Below are positions 40,545 to 48,580 of a stretch of 64,000 nt of DNA, piece by piece. The DNA is from Lysobacteraceae bacterium. Lineage in GTDB: Bacteria > Pseudomonadota > Gammaproteobacteria > Xanthomonadales > Xanthomonadaceae. The notes beneath the pieces were generated by a model. That model ran no database searches, was not told the origin of the DNA, and worked only from the letters and a program-made list of their open reading frames with translations. Made by a program: the position numbers and the translations under genes. Each line of letters starts with the position of its first letter. The first letter of the stretch is position 1. The stretch covers positions 1-64,000 of the forward strand of contig QBLY01000015.1 of the NCBI GenBank assembly GCA_003241895.1. The letters are read 5' to 3'.

Positions 40545-41227
40545 GCATCCGCACCGCCGTCACCTCCCCACTGGCCCTGGCCCTGCTGCTTTCGGCCTCG
40601 GTTCCGTTGGCGCACGCGCAGGACAGTTTCGGCTCGGCGCCGCCCCAGCAGCCACAGCAACAGCAGCCGCAGCCGCAGCCACCCCAGCCCTACCCGCAGC
40701 AGGACCCGCGACCGGCCCAGGCGCCGCAGGACTATGGCCAGGCGGCGGCACCGGCCTCGCAGGAAAACATGGACATGGGCGTCGCCCCCATGGCCCAACT
40801 CAAGTCCGGCGGCCTGCACGGCCCCACGCCCAATGTCATCCCGGGCGGCCGCCTGGTGACAACGATGGAGCTGGCGCAGCTGCTGCGCGACCCCAATGCG
40901 CAGGCGCTGGTGTTCGACGTGCTGGGCGGACCCCAGCATCTGCCCAACGCCATCCCGGCGGTCCCGGCCTCGCAGCCGGGAAATTTCCAGGACCAGACCC
41001 AGCGCGAGTTCGGCCAGTTCCTGCAGCAGACCACCCAGGGCCGGAAGGATCGGCCGATGGTGTTCTACTGCCAGAGCACGCAGTGCTGGATGTCGTACAA
41101 CGCCGCGCTTCGCGCCATCAACCTGGGCTATACCAAGGTGCTGTGGTATCGCGGCGGCATCGAAGCCTGGCAGCAGGCGGGTGGTCCGCTGCAGCCTTCG
41201 GGCGGCGCGGCGATGCAGGGCGGATAG
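40541..41227 (+). CDS. Secreted rhodanese-like protein
   Basis: 228 residues. A signal peptide (PLALALLLSASVPLAHAQ) is followed by a Pro/Gln-rich linker of about 40 residues (QQPQQQQPQPQPPQPYPQQ). The C-terminal domain (about 95-215) resembles rhodanese: LVFDVLGG, the active-site-like FYCQSTQCWMSYNAA and NLGYTKVLWYRGGIEAWQ. The CxxxxCW loop recalls the CXXCW-motif proteins associated with PQQ-dependent catabolism, but with a longer spacing. It could carry sulfane sulfur or act in thiol chemistry in the periplasm. The ATG overlaps the lipoprotein stop by four bases. It may be under the nearby ECF-like sigma factor. Confidence 0.8.
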   Translation: MSIRTAVTSPLALALLLSASVPLAHAQDSFGSAPPQQPQQQQPQPQPPQPYPQQDPRPAQAPQDYGQAAAPASQENMDMGVAPMAQLKSGGLHGPTPNVIPGGRLVTTMELAQLLRDPNAQALVFDVLGGPQHLPNAIPAVPASQPGNFQDQTQREFGQFLQQTTQGRKDRPMVFYCQSTQCWMSYNAALRAINLGYTKVLWYRGGIEAWQQAGGPLQPSGGAAMQGG

Positions 41228-41357
41228 CGCCGCGAACGTGCTCAATGCGATCGCCATCCAGCGCCAGTGCCTGGGCCTGACGGGATGCAGGTGTTCCTGG
41301 TTGGTGGCGCGGTGATGGAAGGCAGGATGGATCTCGAAGTCACCGCCGTGGGGGATC

Positions 41358-41380
41358 GCGGCCGGGCATCGCCCGGCCGC
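41358..41380 (-). terminator. GC hairpin after the GT39-type gene
   Basis: GCGGCCGGGC and GCCCGGCCGC form a perfect 10-pair stem with loop ATC, one base after the stop of the leftward glycosyltransferase gene. No U-run follows. The facing rhodanese-like gene ends 130 bases away, so the hairpin could also serve it. The rest of 41228-41357 shows nothing recognisable. Confidence 0.6.
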
Positions 41381-41381
41381 C

Positions 41382-43445
41382 TCATTCCATCCAGGGGTTG
41401 CGCAGCGGCTTGAGCCGGGTCACGTCGGTCGTCGAATCAAGCAAGGCCAGGTGGGCTCCAAGCTGCGCGCGCACCAGCGGCTCCACCGGCACTTTTTCCT
41501 GCGCCAGCGGGCGGGCGTAGGCAAGGCGCGCGGCCTCGGCGTTGCCCAGCCTCAGGTACAGGTTGCCCAGCTCCACTGCGGCGCCCAGGTGCGCCGGAAC
41601 CACCTGCACCACTTCCTCCAGCCGCTTGGCGGCCAGCGCATAGTCGGTGCCGCCTTCCTGGTGAAGGTACTCCGTGACGATGTGGTACATGCTGCCTGCG
41701 CGGCCCATCGGGTCCGCCAACTTGCCGCGGCGGACGATGACGTAACCCAGGCGCGCCACCACCTCGGTGTCCTTGTAGGTGACCTCCGGATCCCAGCCCC
41801 AGTCGGGTTCGGGCAGGGTGTCGGACATGCTCTCGAAAAAATAGCCCTCGTACAGACCGGCCACGTTGTTGTCGTCCATGCCCAGGATGCGGCGCCGGTA
41901 GTTCATATGCGCCGCGATCGCCTGCTCCTCGCCGAACCAGTAACCGGAGAACATCTGCGCCTTTTCGGGCTTGATCACCCGGTCGTGGAAGGCGCGCATC
42001 TCGGGAAAGCGCTGGCCCAGGTCCAGGCCTTCGTTGCCGAAATAGCGGTAGGCCTGCGCGCTGCCGCCGGCCAGTTCGTTGTGGTACTCCCACAGCCGCG
42101 GCTCGCGGATCGTCATGCCCAGCGCAGCCACCAGCAGCGCCGCCACCGCCGCCATGCCCGCCCGCGACTTCGACCGCCACGCCCAGGCCACCGCGGCGCC
42201 CGCCACTATCGCCAGGGTGACCACGAGAGGCAGCGCGTGGCGGATGCCGCCATAGGTACCCTGCGAACCCATCAAGGCCAGCAGATGCGCCGCGCTGCCG
42301 CCGAACAGGGCCGCGAGCACCCAGCGCGCCGAAGGCGTGAGCTGCAGGCGCGGCAGCAGCGCCAATCCGAGCAGCGACAGCGCCATCAGCGCCAGCGGCA
42401 GCTTCGCCGCCATGAAGCTGGGCCAGGTGAACCACGGCGCATGGCCCTTGTACTTGGTGCCCCAAACAAGGTGCTGGTTCGCGCCGCGGCCCTCGACGCC
42501 GGCGCGCACGGTGTCGGCCAATCCCCACAGGTAGGCGCGCGGCAGCAAATGATGGCGATCGGCGAAGGCGATTCCCTCGCGCCAGTGCGGAGTGTTGAGG
42601 TCGGAAATCTTGTCGGGCATGGCGCGGTTGTAGCCGTCGCTGCCGTCCGGACCGGCGTTGAAGTGGAATCCGTACTGCGCCCACAGCACCACCAGCGACA
42701 GCGTCGCCGCCAGCACCAGCTGCGCCGAGCGCTTGGCCACCGTTCGCACGCCGCCGTCCCGGAACCCCATCAGCGCCGCGATCGCCAGGACCATCGCGAT
42801 GCCCGCCACGCCCGCCAGCGCCGAGTGCTTGCTGCCCAACGCGAGGCCCACCGCCACGCCACACGCCAGAACCCAGCGCCAGCGCCACTGGCTGGCCAGC
42901 AGGCCAGCGGTCACCGCGGCCAGCCCGAAGCACAGGGCCAGCGGCAGGTCGGTCATCACCACGGGCAGGTGCGCACCGATGGTGGGCTCGATGGCGAGGA
43001 AGGCCAACGTGCCCGCCGCCCACGCCAGCCCGAACGCCTGCCACAGCGCCAGGCCCAGCAGCACCAGCAGCACGCCGTGGAAGGCCCACATGCCCATGCG
43101 TGCCGCGGCCTGCGTGCCAGGGCTGTCGTTGTCGAAGTACATGGTTTCCTCGACCAACTCGCGCTCCTGGGATTTCTCCTCCAGGGGCGCCAGCGGCCGC
43201 AGCTTGAAGTCGTCGGGAATGGCCAGCGCCACCGCCAGCTTCGACAGCGGCGGGTGTTCGGGATTGAGGCGGAAGTCGCCGGTGCGCAGGTAGGACACGC
43301 CGGCGACGATGTGCCAGGGCTCGTCCACCGTGTAGCCGTCCAGCCGGGTGCCGTGCTGCGAGCGCAGCAGCGCCAGGGCGACCAGCAGCAGGATGAGCCC
43401 GACGCCCGCAAGGCGCTGCGGGATGCGGTGGTGCATGGCTGGCAT
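41382..43445 (-). CDS. GT39/ArnT-like membrane glycosyltransferase with TPR tail
   Basis: 687 residues with roughly ten membrane helices. After the first helix come acidic motifs in the first periplasmic loop (DGYTVDEPWHIVAGVSYLRTGDFRL and NPEHPPLSK), typical of polyprenyl-phosphate-dependent GT-C enzymes such as PMT/ArnT. A soluble C-terminal part (about 520-687) includes TPR-like helices (YALAAKRLEEVVQVVPAHLG). It would move a sugar from a lipid carrier to a protein or lipid in the periplasm; acceptor unknown. GGGAG seven bases before ATG 43445 decides the start over ATG 43436. That site may be masked by a hairpin. Confidence 0.85.
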   Translation of the reverse strand: MPAMHHRIPQRLAGVGLILLLVALALLRSQHGTRLDGYTVDEPWHIVAGVSYLRTGDFRLNPEHPPLSKLAVALAIPDDFKLRPLAPLEEKSQERELVEETMYFDNDSPGTQAAARMGMWAFHGVLLVLLGLALWQAFGLAWAAGTLAFLAIEPTIGAHLPVVMTDLPLALCFGLAAVTAGLLASQWRWRWVLACGVAVGLALGSKHSALAGVAGIAMVLAIAALMGFRDGGVRTVAKRSAQLVLAATLSLVVLWAQYGFHFNAGPDGSDGYNRAMPDKISDLNTPHWREGIAFADRHHLLPRAYLWGLADTVRAGVEGRGANQHLVWGTKYKGHAPWFTWPSFMAAKLPLALMALSLLGLALLPRLQLTPSARWVLAALFGGSAAHLLALMGSQGTYGGIRHALPLVVTLAIVAGAAVAWAWRSKSRAGMAAVAALLVAALGMTIREPRLWEYHNELAGGSAQAYRYFGNEGLDLGQRFPEMRAFHDRVIKPEKAQMFSGYWFGEEQAIAAHMNYRRRILGMDDNNVAGLYEGYFFESMSDTLPEPDWGWDPEVTYKDTEVVARLGYVIVRRGKLADPMGRAGSMYHIVTEYLHQEGGTDYALAAKRLEEVVQVVPAHLGAAVELGNLYLRLGNAEAARLAYARPLAQEKVPVEPLVRAQLGAHLALLDSTTDVTRLKPLRNPWME

Positions 43446-43453
43446 GGCGCGCT

Positions 43454-43496
43454 CCCCCGAGCGGTGTCCGTTTCAGCCAACGGACGAAAGCGGGGG
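43454..43496 (-). promoter_or_regulatory. Leader hairpin that can cover the GT39-type gene's ribosome-binding site
   Basis: On the minus strand CCCCCG (43491-43496) can pair with CGGGGG (43454-43459), which contains the Shine-Dalgarno of the next gene. Inside it GTCCGTT/AACGGAC (43466-43485) forms a second perfect stem. The stacked hairpin could limit translation, or simply act as a terminator for the DUF2892 gene upstream. Confidence 0.35.
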
Positions 43497-43549
43497 CATC
43501 GGCCAAGCGGCCCGGCGGCCGCTGGACGGCCGCGGGCGGGTGGCGCGGG

Positions 43550-43741
43550 TCAGTGCTTGACGCGGCAGGTGTTGATGCCCAGCAGGGAATACAGCCCGCA
43601 CATGCCGAACACGCCGGTCAGCAGGGGGATCACCCCGAGGTAGGCCAAGGCCGGGCCGTCGAAGGCGGCGGCCCAGGCGATCAGGCCGGCGCCCACGGCG
43701 ACACGGATACCGCGGTCGATGCTGCCCACATTGCTTTTCAT
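43550..43741 (-). CDS. DUF2892 (YgaP-like membrane domain) small inner-membrane protein
   Basis: 63 residues. It starts MKSNVGSIDRGIRVAVGAGLI and has two hydrophobic segments joined by a short loop, with GVFGMCGLYSLLGINTC at the end, matching the DUF2892 family (the membrane part of YgaP). Function is unknown; homologues are frequently associated with rhodanese domains and low-oxygen regulation. AGGAG lies seven bases before the ATG. An FNR-like site is located 54 bases upstream of the ATG. Confidence 0.93.
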   Translation of the reverse strand: MKSNVGSIDRGIRVAVGAGLIAWAAAFDGPALAYLGVIPLLTGVFGMCGLYSLLGINTCRVKH

Positions 43742-43794
43742 GGCTTGGCTCCTGAGTGTGTGGACCGAGTGTGCGCCCGAATCAGCCGGGCGGC

Positions 43795-43808
43795 CTGACA
43801 TGGATCAA
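43795..43808 (-). promoter_or_regulatory. FNR/Anr-type binding site upstream of the DUF2892 gene
   Basis: On the minus strand the sequence TTGAT-CCAT-GTCAG matches the FNR/CRP-family consensus TTGAT-N4-ATCAA at eight of ten positions, and the Anr/Dnr-like form TTGAT-N4-GTCAA at nine of ten. It is upstream of the DUF2892 start in the right direction, consistent with oxygen- or NO-responsive activation. Confidence 0.45.
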
Positions 43809-43823
43809 AAAACGCCGCCCGCG

Positions 43824-45851
43824 CTAGCCGCCCGCGGGCGGGTTGTACTGGTCCAGCCAGCGCTTCACCTCGCCGTACCAGAACACCGAATTCTGCGGCT
43901 TGAGCACCCAGTGGTTCTCGTCCGCGAAATACACCAGCCGCGTCGGCACGCCTTTCACCAGCAGCGTCTGGAACAGCTCGACGCCGTGGTTCACCGGCAC
44001 GCGCAGGTCGCGCTGGCCGTGGATGACCAGGGTGGGCGTCTTGAAGTTGGCGGCGGACAGGTGCGGCGAGTTGCGGTCGATGACCTCGCGGTTGCCCTCT
44101 TCCCAGAACCCGCCGAAGCGCGGCACGGTGGTGCCGAAGTCGGCGGCGTACTGCGTGTAGAGGTTGTAGACCTTGGCGTGCGCGACCAGCGCCTTGAACG
44201 GATGCTCGCGGCCCAGGATGACCGACGTGAGGTAACCGCCGTAGCTGCCGCCGCCGGCCACCATGCGGTCGGCGTCGGCCCAGGGCTGGGCGGCCGCCCA
44301 CGTGGCCGACGCGATCACGTCCTCGTAGGGCATCTGCGCCCATTCGGGATTGATGGAGTCGGTGAACTTTTCGCCGAAGCCCGAGCTGCCGTGGAAGTTG
44401 GGCTGGATCACCACGTAGCCCCAGCTGGCGAACACCTGCGCGTTCCAGCGGAACTGCGTCGCGTTGACCACGGCGTTGTGCGGGCCGCCGTGGATGACCA
44501 CGAACACCGGGTACTTCTTCGTGCGGTCGAAGCCGGCCGGGTAGTTCACCCACATCTGGATGGGCTCGCCCTTGGCGCCGGCATACGTCACCGACTCGAA
44601 GCTGCCCAGTGCGGTGTCCGCCAGCAGTGCGTCGTTGAGCGTGGACAGCTTGCGCGCCGCGCCGCGGCGCGGGTCCAGGCTCACCAGGGTCGGTGGCTCG
44701 GTGAAACTCTGGCGCACGGCCGCGATGGCCCCCGACGCGACCGACAGCCCGCTGAACGAGGACTCGCCGGTGATGGCGCGCGGCTTGCCGGTCAGCGGCA
44801 GCTCGTACACCCGCGTGGTGCCGGCGTCGTCAATGGCGCCGTACAGCGTGCGGCTGTCGCGCGACCAGGCCAGGCCCGAGGCGCTGCGGTCCCAGTCGGC
44901 GTGCAGTTCGCGGGTGCTGCCGCTGCGCAGGTCGTGCAGAATCGGCCGCGCCTTGGCCGCGTAGAAACCGGGTGTGCGCTGCTGCAGGAACACCAGGTGG
45001 CGGCCATCGGGGCTGTAGAGCGGGCTGCCGTCGGTGCCGGGGTTGCCTTGGCTCAGGTTGCGCGCTTCGCCGCCGGCCAGCGGCATCAGGTAGACGTCGA
45101 CGTCGTCGACGTTGATGGCCGGGTTGCTGTCGGCGGTGAACGCCAGCTCGCGGCCGTCGGGCGAGATGTCGAAGGTGCCCTCGAAACCCTGCGAGAAGCG
45201 CGGCAGCTGCAGGCCACGGCCCAGCGTGATCGACGCGACCTCACCGCTGGCAACGTCCACCGAAAACACGTGCCCCTGGCGATCGTCCTGCAGCGTGTCG
45301 AACACGCTGACCGGGCCGGCGTCCCACACCTGCGCCTTCATCTTCGACTCTTCGCGATCCTTCAGGCGCTTGGCCTGCTGGTCCAGCGCCAGGTCGGCCC
45401 AGACGCGCGACGCGAACACCAGCCGGCCATTGCCCACCCAGCGCGGCACCGATACGCCAGTGGCGAAGGTGGTGAGGCGCCGCGCTTCGCCGCCCGCCAG
45501 GGGCAGCAGGTAAAGCTGGGGCGCCTTGTCGTCGTCGCGCTGGGCGATGAAAGCCAGCGTCTGGCCGTCGGGGCTGAAGCGCGGGGTGGCCTCCGAAGCC
45601 GGGTCGCCGGTGAGTGGCCGCTGCACGCTGCCGTCGGCGCTCCACAGCCACAGGTCCACCAGCAGCTTGTCGTCGGACATCGCGGTGCGCGACACCGGGG
45701 CCACGATGTGGCGCCCGTCGGGCGACACCTCGGGGTTGCCGATGCGCTGGATTTCCCAGCTGCGCGCGGCGGTGAAGGGCTGCGCGGCGTCGGTGACGGC
45801 AGGGGTTGCGGCCAAGGAGGCCAGCAGGAGCGGCAAGGCGAGGTGCTTCAT
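43824..45851 (-). CDS. S9 family peptidase (dipeptidyl/acylaminoacyl peptidase type), secreted
   Basis: 675 residues with a signal peptide (LALPLLLASLAATPAVTDA). Residues about 25-410 form a beta-propeller with WD40/PD40-like SPDGR repeats (VSPDGRHIV, FSPDGQTL, ISPDGREL, YSPDGRHL). The C-terminal alpha/beta hydrolase domain has HGGPH for the oxyanion hole, the nucleophile in GGGSYGGY, aspartate in HGQRDLRVP and histidine in ADENHWV. It would cleave short peptides in the periplasm, with the propeller restricting access. Its ATG overlaps the stop of the upstream cyclase gene by four bases, so it is translated with it. Confidence 0.95.
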   Translation of the reverse strand: MKHLALPLLLASLAATPAVTDAAQPFTAARSWEIQRIGNPEVSPDGRHIVAPVSRTAMSDDKLLVDLWLWSADGSVQRPLTGDPASEATPRFSPDGQTLAFIAQRDDDKAPQLYLLPLAGGEARRLTTFATGVSVPRWVGNGRLVFASRVWADLALDQQAKRLKDREESKMKAQVWDAGPVSVFDTLQDDRQGHVFSVDVASGEVASITLGRGLQLPRFSQGFEGTFDISPDGRELAFTADSNPAINVDDVDVYLMPLAGGEARNLSQGNPGTDGSPLYSPDGRHLVFLQQRTPGFYAAKARPILHDLRSGSTRELHADWDRSASGLAWSRDSRTLYGAIDDAGTTRVYELPLTGKPRAITGESSFSGLSVASGAIAAVRQSFTEPPTLVSLDPRRGAARKLSTLNDALLADTALGSFESVTYAGAKGEPIQMWVNYPAGFDRTKKYPVFVVIHGGPHNAVVNATQFRWNAQVFASWGYVVIQPNFHGSSGFGEKFTDSINPEWAQMPYEDVIASATWAAAQPWADADRMVAGGGSYGGYLTSVILGREHPFKALVAHAKVYNLYTQYAADFGTTVPRFGGFWEEGNREVIDRNSPHLSAANFKTPTLVIHGQRDLRVPVNHGVELFQTLLVKGVPTRLVYFADENHWVLKPQNSVFWYGEVKRWLDQYNPPAGG

Positions 45852-47158
45852 CGGGTTCCTTCGTTCGACGGGGCGCCCGGTGGCCCCTCCGGGCAGGATA
45901 TGTCAGAAATTGGCGCATGCAGAAGGTACTCGCCGGCGATGCCCCGGAGGGACACGCGCGCCACTTCGCGCGTGGGTGCGCCGCACTGGCGTGCAAACTC
46001 CGCGCTCATCAACAGGCGTTCGCCGTATGGCTTGCATAGCGCCTCGATGCGCGCGGCGACGTTGACCTCGTTGCCGATCGCGGTGAAGTCCATGCGCTGC
46101 AGGCTACCGATGTTGCCGAACTGGAACCGGCCTACGTGCAGGCCCACGCCATGGGCGAAGGCCACGCCCTCCGCGGCCAGGCCTTGCGTTGCCGCCTCCA
46201 CTGCGGCCAGCGCACGCACGCAGGCGTCGGCCGCGCCATCGGCGTCCTGGCCGGCGGCGGCACCGTCGCCAACGCGGGCGTGCACGTCGCCGTCTTTTTG
46301 GGGAAAGATCGCCAGCATGGCGTCGCCGATGAACTTGAGCACCTCGCCGCCCTGGGCGTGGATCGCCTTCACCACGCACTCGTAATAGGCGTTGAGGTTG
46401 TCCACGAAGACATCGCTTGGCTGGGCCTGCGAGTGCATCGCGTAGTCGCGGATGTCGGAGAACCAGATGGCACCGGCCAGGTCCAGCATCGCACCCGGGC
46501 GGATCCGGCCGCGCCGGATCTCCCGCGCCGGCGAATGGCCCACGTAGCACTCCAGCACCGTCTGCAGCACCAGCTCCTTCAGCGGGCCCTCCAGCAGCAG
46601 CGCCAGCACCGGCACCGACGCCGCCACGACCTCGCGCTGCGCCTGGTCGAAGCCACCCGGCTGCCGGGACACCAGGCTCACCTGCGCCTCCAGGCCGGGC
46701 AGGCTGAAGGCGAAGTAATGCGTGCAGCCCTGCGCGGCCAGATCGTCGAGGATCGGGAACGGATAGCTGCCGCCCGGCGCCAGCGGGAAGTCCTGCAGCT
46801 CAACCTCGCCCTGCATCAGCGCCCAGAACGGGCTGCGCCGCAGCGGCTCGGTGGCCCTGGCGCCGTAGGACATCAGCGCCTCGTCCACGGTGCAGCCGTC
46901 AAGGCTGTGGATGCGCCGCACAATCAGGGCCGGCGACGGGAACGGGCCGGGGTCGCGGACGTCGTCGTACCAGACGTAGCGCAGCGACTGGATCTGCGGG
47001 TGCAGCGTGTTCAGCGCCAGGGTCATGCGGCATACCGCCGCGCCTGCGTCGCCCAGGTACTGGCACCAGGCGTGCAGCAGGCGCGACAGGTCGTTGCCAT
47101 GCTCGAGGCGAACGGCCGCCTGCCACTGCAGCAGGCGCGCGTGCATCCCGGATTCCAT
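45848..47158 (-). CDS. Class III adenylate/guanylate cyclase domain protein
   Basis: 436 residues. The N-terminal 225 residues are a helical/GAF-like sensor region of unknown ligand, with no membrane helix. The catalytic domain (about 228-410) has both metal aspartates (Asp235 in FSDIRD, Asp279 in IGDAML), Lys275 in VLKFIGD, and the transition-state pair Asn366/Arg370 in NEVNVAAR, so it should be active as a homodimer. Nucleotide preference (ATP versus GTP) is not decided. ATG 47158 is preceded by GGGGGA. The gene overlaps the S9 peptidase start by four bases (ATGA). A Clp/CRP-type effector is not in the window. Confidence 0.93.
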   Translation of the reverse strand: MESGMHARLLQWQAAVRLEHGNDLSRLLHAWCQYLGDAGAAVCRMTLALNTLHPQIQSLRYVWYDDVRDPGPFPSPALIVRRIHSLDGCTVDEALMSYGARATEPLRRSPFWALMQGEVELQDFPLAPGGSYPFPILDDLAAQGCTHYFAFSLPGLEAQVSLVSRQPGGFDQAQREVVAASVPVLALLLEGPLKELVLQTVLECYVGHSPAREIRRGRIRPGAMLDLAGAIWFSDIRDYAMHSQAQPSDVFVDNLNAYYECVVKAIHAQGGEVLKFIGDAMLAIFPQKDGDVHARVGDGAAAGQDADGAADACVRALAAVEAATQGLAAEGVAFAHGVGLHVGRFQFGNIGSLQRMDFTAIGNEVNVAARIEALCKPYGERLLMSAEFARQCGAPTREVARVSLRGIAGEYLLHAPISDISCPEGPPGAPSNEGTR

Positions 47159-47266
47159 GGCTTCCCCCACGCGCGGCGCCCTCGCCGTTTTTTGCAAGCT
47201 TAGCCGGACCGCTGTCGTCGGGGCGCGAGTTTCGCCGTGCCGCCCGATGTCGCGCCCGCCAAAGAA

Positions 47267-47290
47267 AAGGCCCCGCCGGAGCGGGGCCTT
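47267..47290 (-). terminator. Intrinsic terminator after the secreted unknown gene
   Basis: AAGGCCCCGC (47267-47276) and GCGGGGCCTT (47281-47290) pair over a CGGA loop, and on the minus strand are followed by TTCTTT. It lies 63 bases after the 47354-48409 gene and ahead of the cyclase gene. Confidence 0.88.
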
Positions 47291-47353
47291 CCATGGTCGT
47301 GACGCTTGGCGCGGGGGCCTTGGAAGCCCATGCCCACCCTGCCAGCGGCGCCC

Positions 47354-48409
47354 CTATTTGGCCAACGCCGAAACCAGCTCGGCGTTGAACGCGCGACCGG
47401 CGCGCAGCATCGCCGCCTCGGCCTTGTCCCAGTCGGGCGTCATCGTGTAGCCCGTGCGGTCACGGGTGCCCAGGCCGCCCACGTAGCGGATCGCGTTTTC
47501 GGTAAGGCCGGCCTTGGAGCCGGCGATTTCGGAAAGCGTGCCGACGTCGTTGTCCACCACCAGCCCTTCCGGCTGGACGTTGACGCTGCCCCAGCCTCCC
47601 TTGGCGCCCACCAGGTCGGCGCGAGCGGTGAACCACAGGCCCGTGCCAACTTCGGTGCCCACCATGCGCGACTGCGTTTCGCCCGCCGTGCCCGGTGCAA
47701 AGGTGTAGGTGACGTTGAAGTTGATGCCCGACTTGCCTTTGAAATAGCGCATGTAGGCCATGCCGTTACCAATGGACTTGGGGTCGGGCGTGCCTGCGCC
47801 GGGCAGCGCGATCACCGCCGAATCGAGCTCGTTTTCGCCGCCCTTGAACTTCACCAGCGGAACGCCCAGCTCCTTGTCATCGCGCAGGGTCTTGACGTCG
47901 GGCACGTCGGTGCCCAGTTCGGCGCGCGTCCGGGCCTGCCAGCCGGCAGCTTCGAAGCGCGCTTCCAGGTCGGACTCAAGCGCCAGCAGCACACGTTCAA
48001 GCACGGCCTTGTCCACCGGCGCGTAGATTTGCTTCTTGGATTGATGCTTGTTCCAGATGCCGCCCTTGGACGTGGCCTGGCTGCGCACGCCCCAATACAG
48101 CTGCATCGCGGAAAGAATGGCGATCGGCTCGTCCTTGCCCTTGACCTGGCGAAGCGAGCTTTCGATCTGATTGCCGCTGGTGAACACCGGCTCGGCCGGC
48201 GCTACCTCCGCAACGGCCTGTGGTTCAGGCGAAACCGTATCGGCCTCGGCCGTAGCCACATCAGTCATTTCGGCTGCAGTCGAAACCGCATCGGTCACGG
48301 CCGGAGCGGCATCGGCGGTTTCGCTCGCCGGTGGATCCTGTGCCCACGCGGATCCCGCCATCACCGCCCCGGAAGCGAGCAGCAGGCCCGCCACTAGTCC
48401 AATTCGCAT
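47354..48409 (-). CDS. Secreted protein of unknown function
   Basis: 351 residues. A signal peptide (LVAGLLLASGAVMAGSAWA) is followed by a long acidic Ala/Thr/Glu-rich linker (about 25-75) and a globular domain. I do not recognise the family. Visible features are QLYWGVRSQATSKGGIWNKHQ, a helix VDKAVLERVLLALESDLEARF, and a beta-rich second half with GTGLWFTARADLVGAKGGWG. There is no membrane helix or catalytic motif I can name. It ends at a strong terminator and the next gene downstream is the cyclase. The 171 bases upstream (48410-48580) contain a small ACGGC/GCCGT hairpin and nothing else obvious. Confidence 0.75.
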   Translation of the reverse strand: MRIGLVAGLLLASGAVMAGSAWAQDPPASETADAAPAVTDAVSTAAEMTDVATAEADTVSPEPQAVAEVAPAEPVFTSGNQIESSLRQVKGKDEPIAILSAMQLYWGVRSQATSKGGIWNKHQSKKQIYAPVDKAVLERVLLALESDLEARFEAAGWQARTRAELGTDVPDVKTLRDDKELGVPLVKFKGGENELDSAVIALPGAGTPDPKSIGNGMAYMRYFKGKSGINFNVTYTFAPGTAGETQSRMVGTEVGTGLWFTARADLVGAKGGWGSVNVQPEGLVVDNDVGTLSEIAGSKAGLTENAIRYVGGLGTRDRTGYTMTPDWDKAEAAMLRAGRAFNAELVSALAK

Positions 48410-48580
48410 GCGTATCCCCTGTTTCTGATCACGGCTTATCGCCGTCAGTGGATCCTATCGGCCACGCCAGAGCAGGCAAAGGGCACGTAAATGAACCGTC
48501 GCAGCGGACATTCTCACCCTTGCCCTGCTTCAAGTCGTTGCCGTACTTGCCTGTCTCCGGACGATACGCGGCGCCGGGGA

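Noticed and set aside
40640..40740. CAG/CCG-rich stretch looking like a short tandem repeat
   Set aside because: It encodes the Pro/Gln linker of the rhodanese-like protein; units are irregular and there are no spacers, so it is not CRISPR or a satellite.
43719..46385. 888-codon open frame opposite the S9 peptidase and cyclase genes
   Set aside because: Antisense artefact of high GC; low-complexity Val/Arg/His composition, whereas the opposite strand has intact catalytic motifs and a coupled start.
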